64,000 nt of DNA from Dipteris shenzhenensis. Its lineage: Eukaryota > Polypodiophyta > Polypodiopsida > Gleicheniales. The position numbers and the translations under genes are program-made. How positions within the stretch are numbered: the stretch's first letter is position 1; each line of letters begins with the position of its first letter. The notes under the pieces were generated by a model. That model was not told where the DNA came from. It worked only from the letters and a program-made list of their open reading frames with translations, and did not search any database. The stretch lies in the NCBI GenBank assembly GCA_047967505.1, contig CM106538.1. One strand, given 5' to 3'. This document shows, piece by piece, positions 21,920 to 31,941 of the stretch.

Positions 21920-22206
21920 GTAAAGAGTTGCCAAAATTCCTATCTCTCTTTCTCTCAAAACCAGTAGAGCATTAAGCGCTCTCTCTCACAATAAGAATGT
22001 CTCACAAAATGAATTAAAATCCTCACAAGGAAATTACTCAATCTCACACAGACGGAAATCTCTCTCAATGAACATAAATTTCTATCAAAGAAATGAAAGG
22101 TGGTCTCTTACCGGAAGTGGACTCTCACGGAGAACACTCAAGAGAACTCTCAATCTCACACTCTCTCTCACAAGAAGGATGGCGCCTCAGCAGAAGGCAA
22201 AACCAT

Positions 22207-22218
22207 GCTTTGATACCA
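22207..22218 (-). promoter_or_regulatory. E2 primer binding site
   Basis: Minus-strand TGGTATCAAAGC abuts the 5' LTR; one base off the initiator-Met consensus TGGTATCAGAGC. Confidence 0.85.
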
Positions 22219-22475
22219 TGACAAAATATGAAGAGGGGAGAGGAGAAGAGTGGAGATGAGGAGAGAGGGCACAGCTAGAGAGCACACCACAAATGACTAA
22301 CTGTACACTAGATTTAGTTGAAAAAATAGAATATATACAAACCCTTTTAGGGTTAGGGTTAGGGGATCTAACCCTTTCCTTTATACCACTCTATAAGGTT
22401 AGTGCTATGCACATATGATCACGTGATGGTGCTATGCACACATGATCACATGATGTTGAGCGTGAACTCTCAACA
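22219..22475 (-). repeat. E2 5' LTR
   Basis: 257 bp, followed by target duplication CATGG (22476-22480). A minus-strand TATAAAGG at 22378-22385 is a candidate TATA box driving leader, cargo and gag transcription. Confidence 0.94.
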
Positions 22476-23231
22476 CATGGTGCCCAAGGGCACACACAAT
22501 CTGATGGTGCCTAGCTCGAGGGCGGCTGCGGCACCCAAGGGATGTGTGGCAAAATCACTATACCTGAGGATCACATGGTTCTCGAGGGATTTGAGTGGTC
22601 AAGGGGGATGTATGAGGGGTTAGAGGGGGGTGGCATAGTGACTAGGAAAATTTAGCTTGTTAGCATAAGAAGTACGTGATTGAAAGAAGTGAAAAGGAAA
22701 GCTAGAGATATTCACCTCTTTTGCTGAGTTCAAATCAAGCAACCATGTGTACTTTCTCTTCATCCACCAACCTCTCTCTGATCGGGTCATGTAAGTCCAT
22801 CTCTTCATCATCATCAACTAGTACATTATGATCTTCGAGGTCATCATCCATGTCATCAGTCTCCTTGTGCTCTACCTCTTTTTCATAGCCTATGGTTAGA
22901 TATGCTTGAAGCTGAAAATAGGCCATGAAATGGGAGGTGAAGGGAACTGTAGGATGGTATCCTCTTAGTAGAGGGTATTTGGCACATCTAATTTTCCAGG
23001 TAAGAAAGCCCTAAACCCCAGAATTTTAGCCTCTCGATTAAAAATTTCCAATATTTTATATTAATATATAAATATACCTTCAATAAAAACATCCGTGATG
23101 GCGTCGATGGCAACATGCATCCTGCCATGACTTGCAAGCAAAGGAGACAGAGGCTACAGGATAGGAAAGCCAAAAAGCTTGGTCAAGGCACAAGGAACAA
23201 ATTGCAGGTTGAGGAAAGCAATGACACAGTA
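22476..23231. other. Spacer between E2 and the purine tract
   Basis: The beginning continues the sequence interrupted by E2 (see 14261-14969). A minus-strand frame at 22735-22926 is strongly acidic (DDMDDDLEDHNVLVDDDEEMD), but no family is recognised. Nothing else is supported. Confidence 0.35.
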
Positions 23232-23549
23232 TCAAAATAGCAAAATGGCAAACACTTTTGCAACATTTGCGAAGAGAGGGTGGGAGAAAATGGAAGGGGA
23301 GAAGGAGAGAATGGAAAGGGGAGGACTATGGGACAGAATGGAAGGGAGGGATGTGAGGGACAATGGAAGGAGGAGAGGTAGGAACCGAAGGGGGGATGTG
23401 GGAGAGAACGGAGGGGGGGTTACGGAGAGAATGGAGAGGGGATGAGAGAGAGGGAGGGGTGGAAGAGAGAGGAAAGGGTGGAAAGGGGGTGTTTTAGGGT
23501 GGAGAGAGGAAAGGGGTGGGAATGGAAGGAGAGCGGGGGAGAGGGGATG
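23232..23549 (+). repeat. Purine-rich tract, left part
   Basis: GGAGAGAATGGAAGGG-like repeats with almost only A and G on the plus strand. The tract is interrupted by the MITE and E3 and resumes at 30896. Long frames on either strand here are low-complexity artefacts. Confidence 0.7.
23541..23549. repeat. 9-bp target duplication, left copy
   Basis: GAGGGGATG here and at 30896-30904 flank the MITE exactly. Confidence 0.65.
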
Positions 23550-23901
23550 CTTGGGGTGCCAACTCCCTTTAGTAATAAAACCCATCAAAATCTTGAGTTT
23601 GAGATGGATTTAGCAATATGCCATGAGTAGAAATCATTCAAATTAACATGGTTGTGTTCTACACTAAAAGAGCTTCAAATATGTCTTTACACCTTGAAAT
23701 TTGTGTGACACATGAAAAAGTTACATTAATTTGAACGGAGATGGTTTTTCATATTTTAGTGTATTTTTCTTTTTACCCCCCCTCGTCCAAAAGACACCCC
23801 CCTCCCCCCCGCTTGGGCCTCACATATTATGAAAAATATGTACAAATCTTAAAATCTTGCATATTTTTCAAGGTATATACCTTATATTTTGAGGGTGGGG
23901 G

Positions 23902-24158
23902 TGACAAAATATGAAGAGGGGAGAGGAGAAGAGTGGAGATGAGGAGAGAGGGCACAACTAGAGAGCACACCACAAATGACTAACTGTACACAAGATTTAG
24001 TTGAAAAAATAGAATATATACAAACCCATTTAGGGTTAGGAATAGGGGCTCTAACCCTTTCCTTTATAGCACTCTATAAGGTTAGTGCTATGCACATATG
24101 ATCACGTGATGGTGCTATGCACACATGATCACATGATGTTGAGCGTGAACTCTCAACA
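23902..24158 (-). repeat. E3 3' LTR
   Basis: 257 bp, same ends as E2 LTRs. The adjacent minus-strand CTTGAGGGAAGA (24159-24170) is the polypurine tract. Confidence 0.92.
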
Positions 24159-24249
24159 TCTTCCCTCAAGATACACATCATGAAGTAGGCCTTCCTTCAA
24201 GATGATGATTCTAGGGAATCGAAGGACTGAGCATTACATTCCATCACAC

Positions 24250-24798
24250 CCCTTTAATGGGAATGTCCTTCCTCTGCGTCAAACCAAGAGCTAGTCAGTG
24301 TTTCTCGAATAGCTCTTTACCGAGTGGTTTGGTAAAGATGTCTGCAACATTCTCTTTGCTATCACAATGCTACAGTGTGATGTCACCAAGTAACACTCTT
24401 TCTCTGATGAAGTGCTCTTTGACATCAATGTGCTTTGTCCTGGAGTGATATATTGGATTTTTTGCCAATGCTTGAGCCGATTGATTATCACAGTATATTA
24501 TTGTTGGCTTTGACTCATCAAAGTAATCTATTTTTGACAATAGTCTTCTGAGCCATATAGCCTCACATGCACCTGTAGTAAGTGCTCTATATTCTGCTTC
24601 AGTCCAAGATAAAGAAACAGTTGGTTGTTTGTTTGAAAACCATGATATAGGACCTTGACCAAGGAAAAATGCATATCCCTGTGTCGATCTCCTGGTCTCA
24701 TGATCTCCGGCATAGTCACTGTCATAGTATCCATGCAACTGTGGATGACTTTCTCTATATTCTATCCCAAACTGTCTTGTACCTCTGATGTATCTCAA
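24250..24798 (-). pseudogene. E3 RNase H
   Basis: Shows DSDYAGDHETRRSTQGYAF, TEAEYRALT, IYCDNQSAQALAKN and HSRTKHIDVKEHFIRE. A TAG at 24370-24372 replaces the CAG of E2 (DITLQHC), leaving the IFTKPLG tail beyond the stop. RYIRGTRQFGIEY is continuous here, showing that the frame change in E2 at this place is private to E2. A further TAG near 24818 (His-Trp-Asn in E2, His-stop-Asn here) separates it from RT. Confidence 0.82.
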
Positions 24799-24816
24799 GA
24801 CTCTTTTGGCTGCATT

Positions 24817-25788
24817 CTAGTGAGACTGTCTTGGATTTGCCATAAACTGTGCTAGTGAGCTTACTGCATAACAAATATCTGGCCGTGTGATTGTCAGATA
24901 TATAAGAGATCCAATGAGCTGCTTGTAGTATCTGTCATTGACTGTAGGCTTTTCTGAATCTTTAGTAAGTTTCAAATTTTGTTCCATGGGAGTGGCTGCA
25001 ATCTTGCAATTTGCCATATGAAACTTCTTTAGGAGATTGTCAATATACTTGAGTTGACTCATGAATGTGCTATCTGAATCTCTTTAGAACTCAATTCCAA
25101 GACAATAGTGCATAAGTCCAAGATCTTTCATGTCGAACTCTGCAGATAAGTCTTGTTTCAGTTTTCTGATCAAGCTATCCTTGCTTCCTGTCACAATCAG
25201 ATCATCTACGTACAAAAGTGCAATAGTAATGTCTTCCCCTTGAACTTTGTAGTAGAGAGTATGATCTACATTGGACTTCATGTATCCTAGATCAGCAAAA
25301 TACTTGTCGATTCTGCTGTACCAACTTTTGGGTGCTTGTTTTAAGGCGTAAAGACTTTTATTGAGATGGCAAACCTTATTCTCCTTTCCTGGTTCAACAT
25401 AACCTGCTATTTGTTGCATGTAGACTTCCTCGTCTAGATAACCATTGAGAAATGCAGCATAAGTCTCATCATAGTCTTGACCATATTGTTGTGCAAATCC
25501 TTTTGCAACTAATCTGGCTTTGTATCTCTGAATACTGCCATTTGGATTGTACTTCACTTTGTATACCCATTTGTTTGCTATGGCCTTCTTTCCTGGTGGA
25601 AGGTCGCATAATTCCCAAGTATTATTCTTATACAAAGCATTCATTTCTTCATTCATAGCAATTTGCCATTCTGGCTTGTCTACTATGTCTTTGAAGTACA
25701 CTGCCTCTTCTGTAGCCATGATGGTAGTCATAAGAGCATAGTTAGTGGTTTCCACCTGAATTGCTTTACCTTTCTGAGCATATGTCAA
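24817..25788 (-). pseudogene. E3 reverse transcriptase with internal deletion
   Basis: Two frames (25084-25788 and 24817-25062) separated by TAA at 25084-25086, where E2 has TGG. It begins LTYAQKGKAIQVE, reaches WVYKVKYNPNGS, KARLVAKGFAQQYGQDYDETYA, then jumps directly to AFLNGYLDEEVYM. The block that in E2 runs from the FSPV-like segment to the motif A Asp of LDVKNAF is missing (junction near 25453), so the enzyme lacks one catalytic Asp even though YVDDL is intact. Confidence 0.8.
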
Positions 25789-26622
25789 TCTGGCTGGAGG
25801 TCTGCTTTCCCTGGTAGACCGTCTGAGCTGTTGTGGCTCTGCTTGGGGTGTTGCTGGAAATTCTCACTCTTCTTCATCAACCTGTTCTGTAGATGACTGT
25901 GAAGTCCATGCTTCTATATCCTGTGTAGGTGAGGTTTTCCATTCTGATTCCTCATCAAAGATTACATCTCTGGAGATAATCACTTTGTGGTTGATGGGAT
26001 CATACAATTTGTATGCTTTGCTTTCTTCACTGTAGCCAACCATGATGCATTTGCATGACTTTGCATCCAATTTTCTGCGATGATCATCATGTATGTGGGC
26101 ATATGCTATGCCACCAAATATGCAGAGATGCCCAATGTGTGGCTTTTGTCCAGTGAATGCTTCATAAGGAGGCATACCCTATATCAGTTTGGTAGGAAGC
26201 CGATTAAGCAAGTAGTTTGCTGTAGGTATTGCTTCTGCCCAATACTGATTTGGAAGATGCTTTTCACTAAGCATTGCTCTAGCACTATCTGCTAAAGTCC
26301 CATTCTTCCTTTCAGCTCTTGCATTCTATTGAGGAGTATCTGCACATGTGAATTGTCTTCGAATGCCGTGATTTCTGCAAAAGTTCATGAATGCTGAAGA
26401 CATGTATTCACCCCCTCTATCTGATCTCATGACTTTGATCTTTCTGCCTGTCTCGTTTTCTACCATGGCTTTGAATTCTAGAAATCTAGAAATCACTTCA
26501 GATTTCTCTTTCAAAAAGTAGACCCAACAATATCTGCTGTAGTCGTCGATGAAAGTCAAGTAGTGAAGTGAACCATTGATGCTACGGGTTTGGGCATAAC
26601 CCCATACATCTGTATGTATCAA
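25789..26622 (-). pseudogene. E3 integrase core and C-terminal linker
   Basis: The minus strand shows HTDVWGYAQTRSING, FIDDYSRYCWVYF, VMRSDRGGEYMSSAF, then ADTPQ and TAG (26326-26328), the same codon that is stopped in E2 and E5. After it come the region of the catalytic Glu, PPYEAFTGQKPHIGHLCIFG and VGYSEESKAYKLYDP. A TGA at about 25866 interrupts the acidic linker. Confidence 0.78.
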
Positions 26623-26634
26623 ATCAAGAATACC

Positions 26635-27924
26635 TCATGCACGAGAGGTACTTTTGACAAAGTTGGTTTGCTTTTGTTTGCTGAAGCAGCATGCTTTGCA
26701 AACTTTTCCAAGAAACTGTAGCTTCGGAGACATGGCATGCTTATCTGGTACTATAGCTAGCATTCTATATAAGCATCCTTCCTTGACACCTTTTGCTACT
26801 AGCTGACATCTTTTGGATTTGTCTCTGATAGTGCATTCATCACCGTCGAAGATGACTTTGTAATTGTGTTCCGTCATTTGACCTACTGACAAAAGGTTTT
26901 GCTGAGCTTCGGAACATATAGCACATCTTTCACTAATCCTTTCATACCAGTGAAATTGTTCATAGGGATAACACATAGTCCCTTGAACTAGATTCGGTGA
27001 ATTGTTTGCTGTGTAGATGACATTTTTTTGACCTTCTAATGGTTTCATCTCTGTGAACCATTCCTGATGATTTGTCATGTGAGATGATGCACCGCTGTCG
27101 ATATACCAAGGATCCTGTTCCACTTGGTCGACTTGATACATGTAATCCTCTTTGGGATTGAAATCAGAGTTTAGGTACACTGTATTAGTCTGATGCATCC
27201 TTGCTTGCAAGAAACATATTTCCATGTTAATTTGCAAAATGACTGTGACTAGAATGTCCACCATGATGATTTCCTCTGCCTCGAGAATTCCCTCGATTGC
27301 TACTGGATTGACCACCTTGGTCGTACTGCTTCTTGCGGCAATCTCTTTCATAGTGTCCAAACTTGTAATAGTAGTTGCACTGAATGTTTGACACATTGGT
27401 GGATGCATTCCCTCATCCTTGGAATCTTCCTCGGTTGGAATGATTTCCTCTTTGCTGATTTTGATGTTGCTGAGGATGATGCTGATGCTGATGCTGATTC
27501 TGGCTTTGATTTTGTTGATGATGACGCTACCTCTGCCTTTTCCTTTGCCTCTACTTTTGTCTGAAGTTGTAAATGCTTGATCATTAGAATGACCTTTTCA
27601 AGCTTGAATAGCTTGAGTCCTGAGTTCTTCACCAAGTAGAACTGACTGAAGTTCTTCCCGTGTTAGAATTTGCCATTGAATGGCAATACTCTAGACTAGA
27701 TTCTCGTATCCCTCTCCTAGTCTATTGAGAATGACTGGTGTTGTGACAACAGATGGAGTAGAGCTACTTGTGGCTAGATTGTCCAATGGTCCAAGTGTAG
27801 ACCCATTGACATACTCCCATTTGTCTTGAAGTACAAGAATGTTCTCCATTCGGTATTTCCATGTACCGTAATTGGAGTTGTCTAACTTAGCAGATGCCTC
27901 TAGATTGAAGTTGCTAGTCGACAT
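26635..27924 (-). pseudogene. E3 Gag, knuckle, protease, deleted integrase finger
   Basis: Gag starts at minus-strand ATG 27922-27924 (MSTSNFNLEASAKLDNSNYG). It jumps from SSSTPSVV to LNRLGEGYENLV near 27738, losing most of the capsid domain present in E2. The Gln-rich tail and CCHC knuckle are in other frames (about 27340-27540). The protease block DQVEQDPWYIDSGASSHM is intact in frame. Near 26728 the frame jumps from KHAMS to KLQFLGKVC, deleting the two His of the integrase finger that E2 retains. Confidence 0.78.
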
Positions 27925-28671
27925 GGTGCAAGAAATGTACTCAAAAGTGTCATGAAAAGCTTTGTATGAATCAACTGCAAATACACTGACTATGCCAAGT
28001 GAAATCTCTAGACTATGCAATATATAAAATCTAATCTATATTACAAGGCTTGTGGAAATGATGCTGGGAATAGCCAAGAGGATGTACAAGGCTAAAATGA
28101 TGTGCATGATGCCATGAGATAGCCGAATAGGCTTTACAATGGTGGCATGTGTGTGTGAAATCAAGTGCTATCTGCCCACTGAAACAATCTGCAATGCCTT
28201 TCAACTCTGAAGTCTACTCACTGAACTGATGAATGTAAGGTTTCAGGTCATGTAATGATGTGAAATCGTATGTGAGCATATGGACTGGGTACTAGTCGAG
28301 AATTTTAGTCATGGCTTAGATTGGTAACTTAGGGAAATTCAAAGCGTCCCCTCTATGGCGATCTAGTCTACTCTGATCTAGATCTATACCAACCGTCGAT
28401 CGATGAAAGAATAGCAAATAATTCCTTTTCTTTTGTTCTTTTTAAGTGCTAGGTCAGATGCGTCGATGTAAAGGCAAATGTGCATGAAGGAAGTGGTTTT
28501 GTCGATGAGGCTCAAATGTGAGTGTAACTTGTGCCGAAATGTGTGCGTGATGTAACAAGCGCGTAGAGCACGAAAAAATGATCGACATCCTTTTTGGAGC
28601 ACCCTCAAATTCTTCCTGGATCAAGAGATACAACTTGATCTATGTGGAGGGGCAAAAGGAGTGCAAATGTG

Positions 28672-29085
28672 CTCAATGATGATCTGTCACTATGAGTCAC
28701 ATGTAGTGATGATGTGGCACTGTGCCTAGCAAGATGTGTGCTAGTGAAGCCCTATGCTGAGGTGGCAGGAGTGGTCACATGAAGTGACTATGGACCACTG
28801 TGTGTGCCTGCAGAGGTCAGTGCTGTCTGGACAGCTGAGGTGGCACAGATGATGATGTCAGCAGATGACATGGCAATGATGATGTGGCACCGTGATGTGG
28901 CCAGATGATGTGGCTTACTGATGTGGCAGTGATGATGTGTCCTTGATGACGTGGCAAGTGACGTGGTAGCTGAGCTGGTAGGGGTGATGTGGCAACCTCA
29001 CGGGGCTACTGACGTGTTAGATAAGGTGATGTGGCAAGTGTATGAGACTGCTGATGTGGCAAGCACGACTGACGTGGCAGATAAG
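28672..29085 (-). repeat. GATGATGTGGCA minisatellite in E3 leader
   Basis: Degenerate TGATGATGTGGCA / GACGTGGCA repeats, homologous to E2 20340-20750 but rearranged in copy order. Confidence 0.72.
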
Positions 29086-29478
29086 GAGATAAGGGTGCCA
29101 TGTGGAGACCTATTGATCACACCTTGGCTAACCTAGACTGGGTTAGATAAACTAAGGTTAAACCTCACCTAGGATTGGCTTGACCAACCCTACCACTGTG
29201 GTTACAGTTTGTGGATTGGATAGGGTGAGGTGGGGTGCCACGTGCCTCATCGTGGGCAGCCAGAATCTTGTCAAGATTTTGAAAAAATCTTAGAGATTTC
29301 ATCTCCTTCTTCATTGGAGCTTGTTGGATGGAGGAAACAGCCTGTGGATGAGCCTGCAAGAGGGTCATTGCTAGAGGCGTAGGTCGGGCAGTAGCTCCTT
29401 AGAGGTTGTAGAAGCACTTGGTTGCAGCCACGTAGGAGAGCCTCCCGCCGAGGGAGTCCATGAGTATGGAGGCGCTAG

Positions 29479-29745
29479 ATGGCCCTTGATGAAGCGAACA
29501 AAGGTGTGGATGCCTCAGGTTGCTACAAGACGACAAGGAATCCGTGGAGCCTGTGCACCGTGATGCAGGTCGAGGAGGTAAGATTGCTCCCTATTTGGGT
29601 GTGCACTTTCTTCTTCTACACTGTGTATGTGCAAGGAGGGACATTCTTCATTGAGGAAGGGCTGTTGGCCGAGGTGGTGCTAGCTCCTCCGATCTACGAT
29701 TGCCTTTTGGTGCCGATTCTGAAGAAGTGTACAGTTCTTGGGAGC
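29479..29745 (+). pseudogene. NPF: Captured NRT1/PTR-family (NPF) transporter fragment
   Basis: Plus-strand frame with the hallmark middle region of plant nitrate/peptide transporters. A LDEAN...NPWSLCTVMQVEEVR stretch corresponds to the cytosolic loop ending in NPW.LCTVTQVEE, followed by a membrane helix (RLLPIWVCTFFFYTVYVQ), then TFFIEEG, and then a jump to PPIYDCLLVPILKK, which matches the later VPIYDR.LVP helix. The residues between, including most of one loop, are missing, so this is an internally deleted fragment of roughly 85 residues from a family of about 580. The open frame goes on to 29844 without further similarity that I can see. It is antisense to E3, like LHCB in E2. Confidence 0.8.
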
Positions 29746-30479
29746 GATAGGATAGATGGAGTTCTTCTATGGAGAGGCACCAGAGACACTGCGAAGCTTA
29801 GGGAGCTCCTTCTACGGAACAACAATATTTGGGCAATTATCTGATTTCGGTGCTGGTGATGGTGGTGACGAGCATCATAAGTGGCTATGGTGGAAGCAAT
29901 TCATTAGCGGTGGCTAGGAGTTGTAAGAGCTACTGGAGCCATTGTGAGTCATAGCCGTGGCTGTCAAGCAGCTCGTTGTGTAGATCTAGGCTTGCTGGAG
30001 AGCTTTGTTGCAGCTGCCTTAAGCATTGTGCTTAGACCTTAGGAGGCATTGCTGTTGTGGAGTAGAGGCTAGACTAGTAGAGTCTGTAGGTCACTGTAGA
30101 AGTTGAGGCTGCTACCACTCTTCGAAGCATGCTGCTAGATGGGTTGTTGGAGTAGATTTGTTGAGGAAAAACCGGCCAGAACCTCTCTCTCTCAGTCATC
30201 AAGGATAAGAACATCTCTATCCCAAAGAACTCTCTTATAGAAACAATGAATCTCTCAAGAAGAATTCTCCCTATCTTTCTCTCTCTCTCACCCGGAGTAG
30301 AACTATGAACGGAATGAATCTCTCTCAAAGAACTCTAAAAGGAGATGATGGAAATCTTCTTTCAATGGACGGAATTTTCTCTCAACAAAAGAGAATGGAA
30401 CACTCAATCTCTATCGATCTCTCAATCTCTCAATTACTCTCACATGAAGGATGGCAATGCCTCAACAGAAGGCAAGGGA

Positions 30480-30491
30480 GCTCTGATACCA
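30480..30491 (-). promoter_or_regulatory. E3 primer binding site
   Basis: Minus-strand TGGTATCAGAGC, a perfect initiator-Met match, abuts the 5' LTR. Confidence 0.88.
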
Positions 30492-30748
30492 TGACAAAAT
30501 ATGAAGAGGGGAGAGGAGAAGAGTGGAGATGAGGAGACAAGGCACAGCTAGAGAGCACACCACAAATGACTAACTATACACAAGATTTAATTGAAAAAAT
30601 AGAATATATACAAACCCATTTAGGGTTAGGGCTAGGGGATCTAAGCCTTTCCTTTATAGCACTCTATAAGGTTAGTGCTATGCACATATGATCACGTGAT
30701 GGTGCAATGCACACATGTTCACATGATGTTGAGTGTCAACTCTCAACA
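30492..30748 (-). repeat. E3 5' LTR
   Basis: 257 bp with the same G-box, TATAAAGG and telomere-like motifs as the E2 LTRs; one of the GGTTAGGG motifs is altered to GGGCTAGGG. Confidence 0.92.
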
Positions 30749-30895
30749 AGGGGGAGATGAAATTTTAATATTTTCCCCTTACATATTTGAAAATTTTAAA
30801 GGAAATCCATGCATATTATATATGGATCTTGTCCCCCCATACCCTAGATTTTGGACTAGGGTAGTAACATATTACATATTGAGTTGGCACCCCAG

Positions 30896-31613
30896 GAGGG
30901 GATGGAAGAGGTGTGGAGGAAAGAGGAAGGGGGGTATGGGAGAATTGAGGAAAAGGTTTGTACCTTGAGTGGTGGAGGTGGTGGTGATGGAAGGGGAGGT
31001 TGTGGCGAAGGAGGAAAAAAGGAGTGGTGGTGGAGGGGATGGAAAAGGTGGGTGGAAGGTGAAGGATAGACGGGAAGAGCTTGACAAAAAAAGTGGGGGG
31101 GGGGGGAGATAGACGAAAAAAGTGGTGGTAGAGACGATGGAAAAGGCTAACAGAAGGTGTAGGATGGAAAAGGATAATGGTAGGTGTAGGATGAAGGGGA
31201 GGAGCTTGATGGAAAAAGTAGTGGTGGTTGTTGTGGGGGGGGCAGATGGACGAAAAAAGTGGTGGTGGAGGGGATGGAAAAGGTGGACAAAAAGTGGAGG
31301 ATGGAGGAGAGGAGCTTGGCAGAAAATTTGGTAGTGGTAGGGAGGAGCTTTGATGGAAAAAGTGGTGGTAGTGGGGGTGGAATTGGTGGATGAATGGTGG
31401 TTAAGAGAAAATGGAGGTGGATGGAAAATTTGGAGGTTTGGCAATACTTGGAGATGGAGGAGAGATGGTAGTGGCTTGCAAAAGTGAGGGGAGACAAATG
31501 AGGGGCAGGGGGGCTTGTTTGGTGGTGTTTTTATAGGATGTGAGGGGTTTTTTTCTCTCGATCTCCTTCCATTCTTTCAATTGAAAAATAGTATCTATCC
31601 CACAAGTCCCCTC
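30896..31613 (+). repeat. Purine-rich G-rich tract, right part
   Basis: Continuation of the 23.2-kb tract after the MITE: GGTGGTGG and GGATGGAAAA repeats with a G run at 31095-31107. The long minus-strand frames of Pro/Ser/Phe/His here are low-complexity artefacts. The tract fades by 31550; from there to 31613 the sequence is ordinary and includes the E6 target. Confidence 0.65.
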
Positions 31614-31941
31614 TGAAAGATCATAGTGGTAGGGAGAGAAGGAATCTAACACTAGGAATGGAAAGGAAAGATAACAAGCATAATGGAAATGAAATGGAAA
31701 GAAAATGAAAGCAATGGACAAGTACGCACATGAGATGAAAGAGCTTGATGTTGACTGATATTTTAGACAATAGACAAGTACAACATTATATAGTGTGCCA
31801 CTAAACTCTAGAAAGTCACAATGTCTATGGGATATCTCCCAATATGACACGTGGCATGTCTAGGAGTCACTAGACTATAAAATCACACCTAGACCACCTA
31901 GAACACTCATTTTAGATTCACTTTGGCTTCATATTCCAACA
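31614..31941 (-). repeat. E6 3' LTR
   Basis: 328 bp; minus-strand polypurine ATGGGGGGG follows at 31942-31950. Confidence 0.87.

Larger units (their letters stand above)
19568..22206 (-). other. E2 long leader with cargo slot
   Basis: The gag-proximal part (19568-20965) aligns throughout with the E3 leader (27925-29330), and the primer-site-proximal part (about 21945-22206) aligns with E3 30180-30479 (a CTCTCTC-rich stretch ending in GAAGGATGG and CCTCA.CAGAAGGCAA). Between them, 20966-21940 has no counterpart in E3, which instead has its own different insert. No gag-like ORF extends here; the shared leader is non-coding. Confidence 0.7.
14970..22475 (-). mobile_element. E2: complete Ty1/copia retrotransposon (family B) with captured LHCB fragment
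   Basis: Minus-strand element of 7,506 bp with 257-bp LTRs (14970-15226 and 22219-22475). The 5-bp target duplication CATGG is perfect (14965-14969 and 22476-22480). The LTRs differ at about 5 of 257 sites (1.9%). On the minus strand the order is LTR, primer site, an unusually long leader of about 2.65 kb, gag, protease, integrase, RT, RNase H, polypurine tract, LTR. The leader carries a GATGATGTGGCA minisatellite and a fragment of a chlorophyll a/b-binding protein gene in opposite orientation. The polyprotein is broken by several stops, four of which read TAG where the sister or family has CAG. Confidence 0.95.
27925..30479 (-). other. E3 long leader with cargo slot
   Basis: The gag-proximal part (27925-29330) and the primer-proximal part (30180-30479) align with the E2 leader. 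The middle (about 29340-30170) does not and holds the NPF fragment plus unassigned flanks. The GATGATGTGGCA minisatellite lies at 28672-29085. Confidence 0.7.
23902..30748 (-). mobile_element. E3: Ty1/copia retrotransposon (family B) with captured NPF fragment
   Basis: Minus-strand sister of E2, 6,847 bp, LTRs of 257 bp at 23902-24158 and 30492-30748, differing at about 13 sites (5%). The flanking five bases are GGGGG and AGGGG, so the target duplication is imperfect. It has the same leader, minisatellite and gene order as E2, but with internal deletions in gag, the integrase finger and RT. The leader cargo is a nitrate/peptide transporter (NRT1/PTR) fragment instead of LHCB. It sits inside a MITE. 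Confidence 0.92.
23550..30895. mobile_element. Mutator-like MITE (~495 bp) split by E3
   Basis: Terminal inverted repeats CTTGGGGTGCCAACTC (23550-23565) and its complement GAGTTGGCACCCCAG (30881-30895) are flanked by a perfect 9-bp direct repeat GAGGGGATG. Both outer flanks belong to the same purine tract, so joining the flanks restores a continuous tract. Nine-base target duplications are typical of Mutator-like elements. Without E3 (23902-30748) the unit is about 352 + 147 bp, AT-rich and non-coding, so it is a non-autonomous element. The left arm has one extra T relative to the right arm. Confidence 0.7.

Noticed and set aside
23897-30753. A perfect target duplication for E3
   Set aside because: Flanks are GGGGG and AGGGG, so only four of five bases match; element identity rests on the LTRs and internal order.
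30872-31497. Minus-strand Pro/Ser/His/Phe-rich frames of 190 and 116 codons
   Set aside because: Complement of the G-rich purine tract, with no domain.
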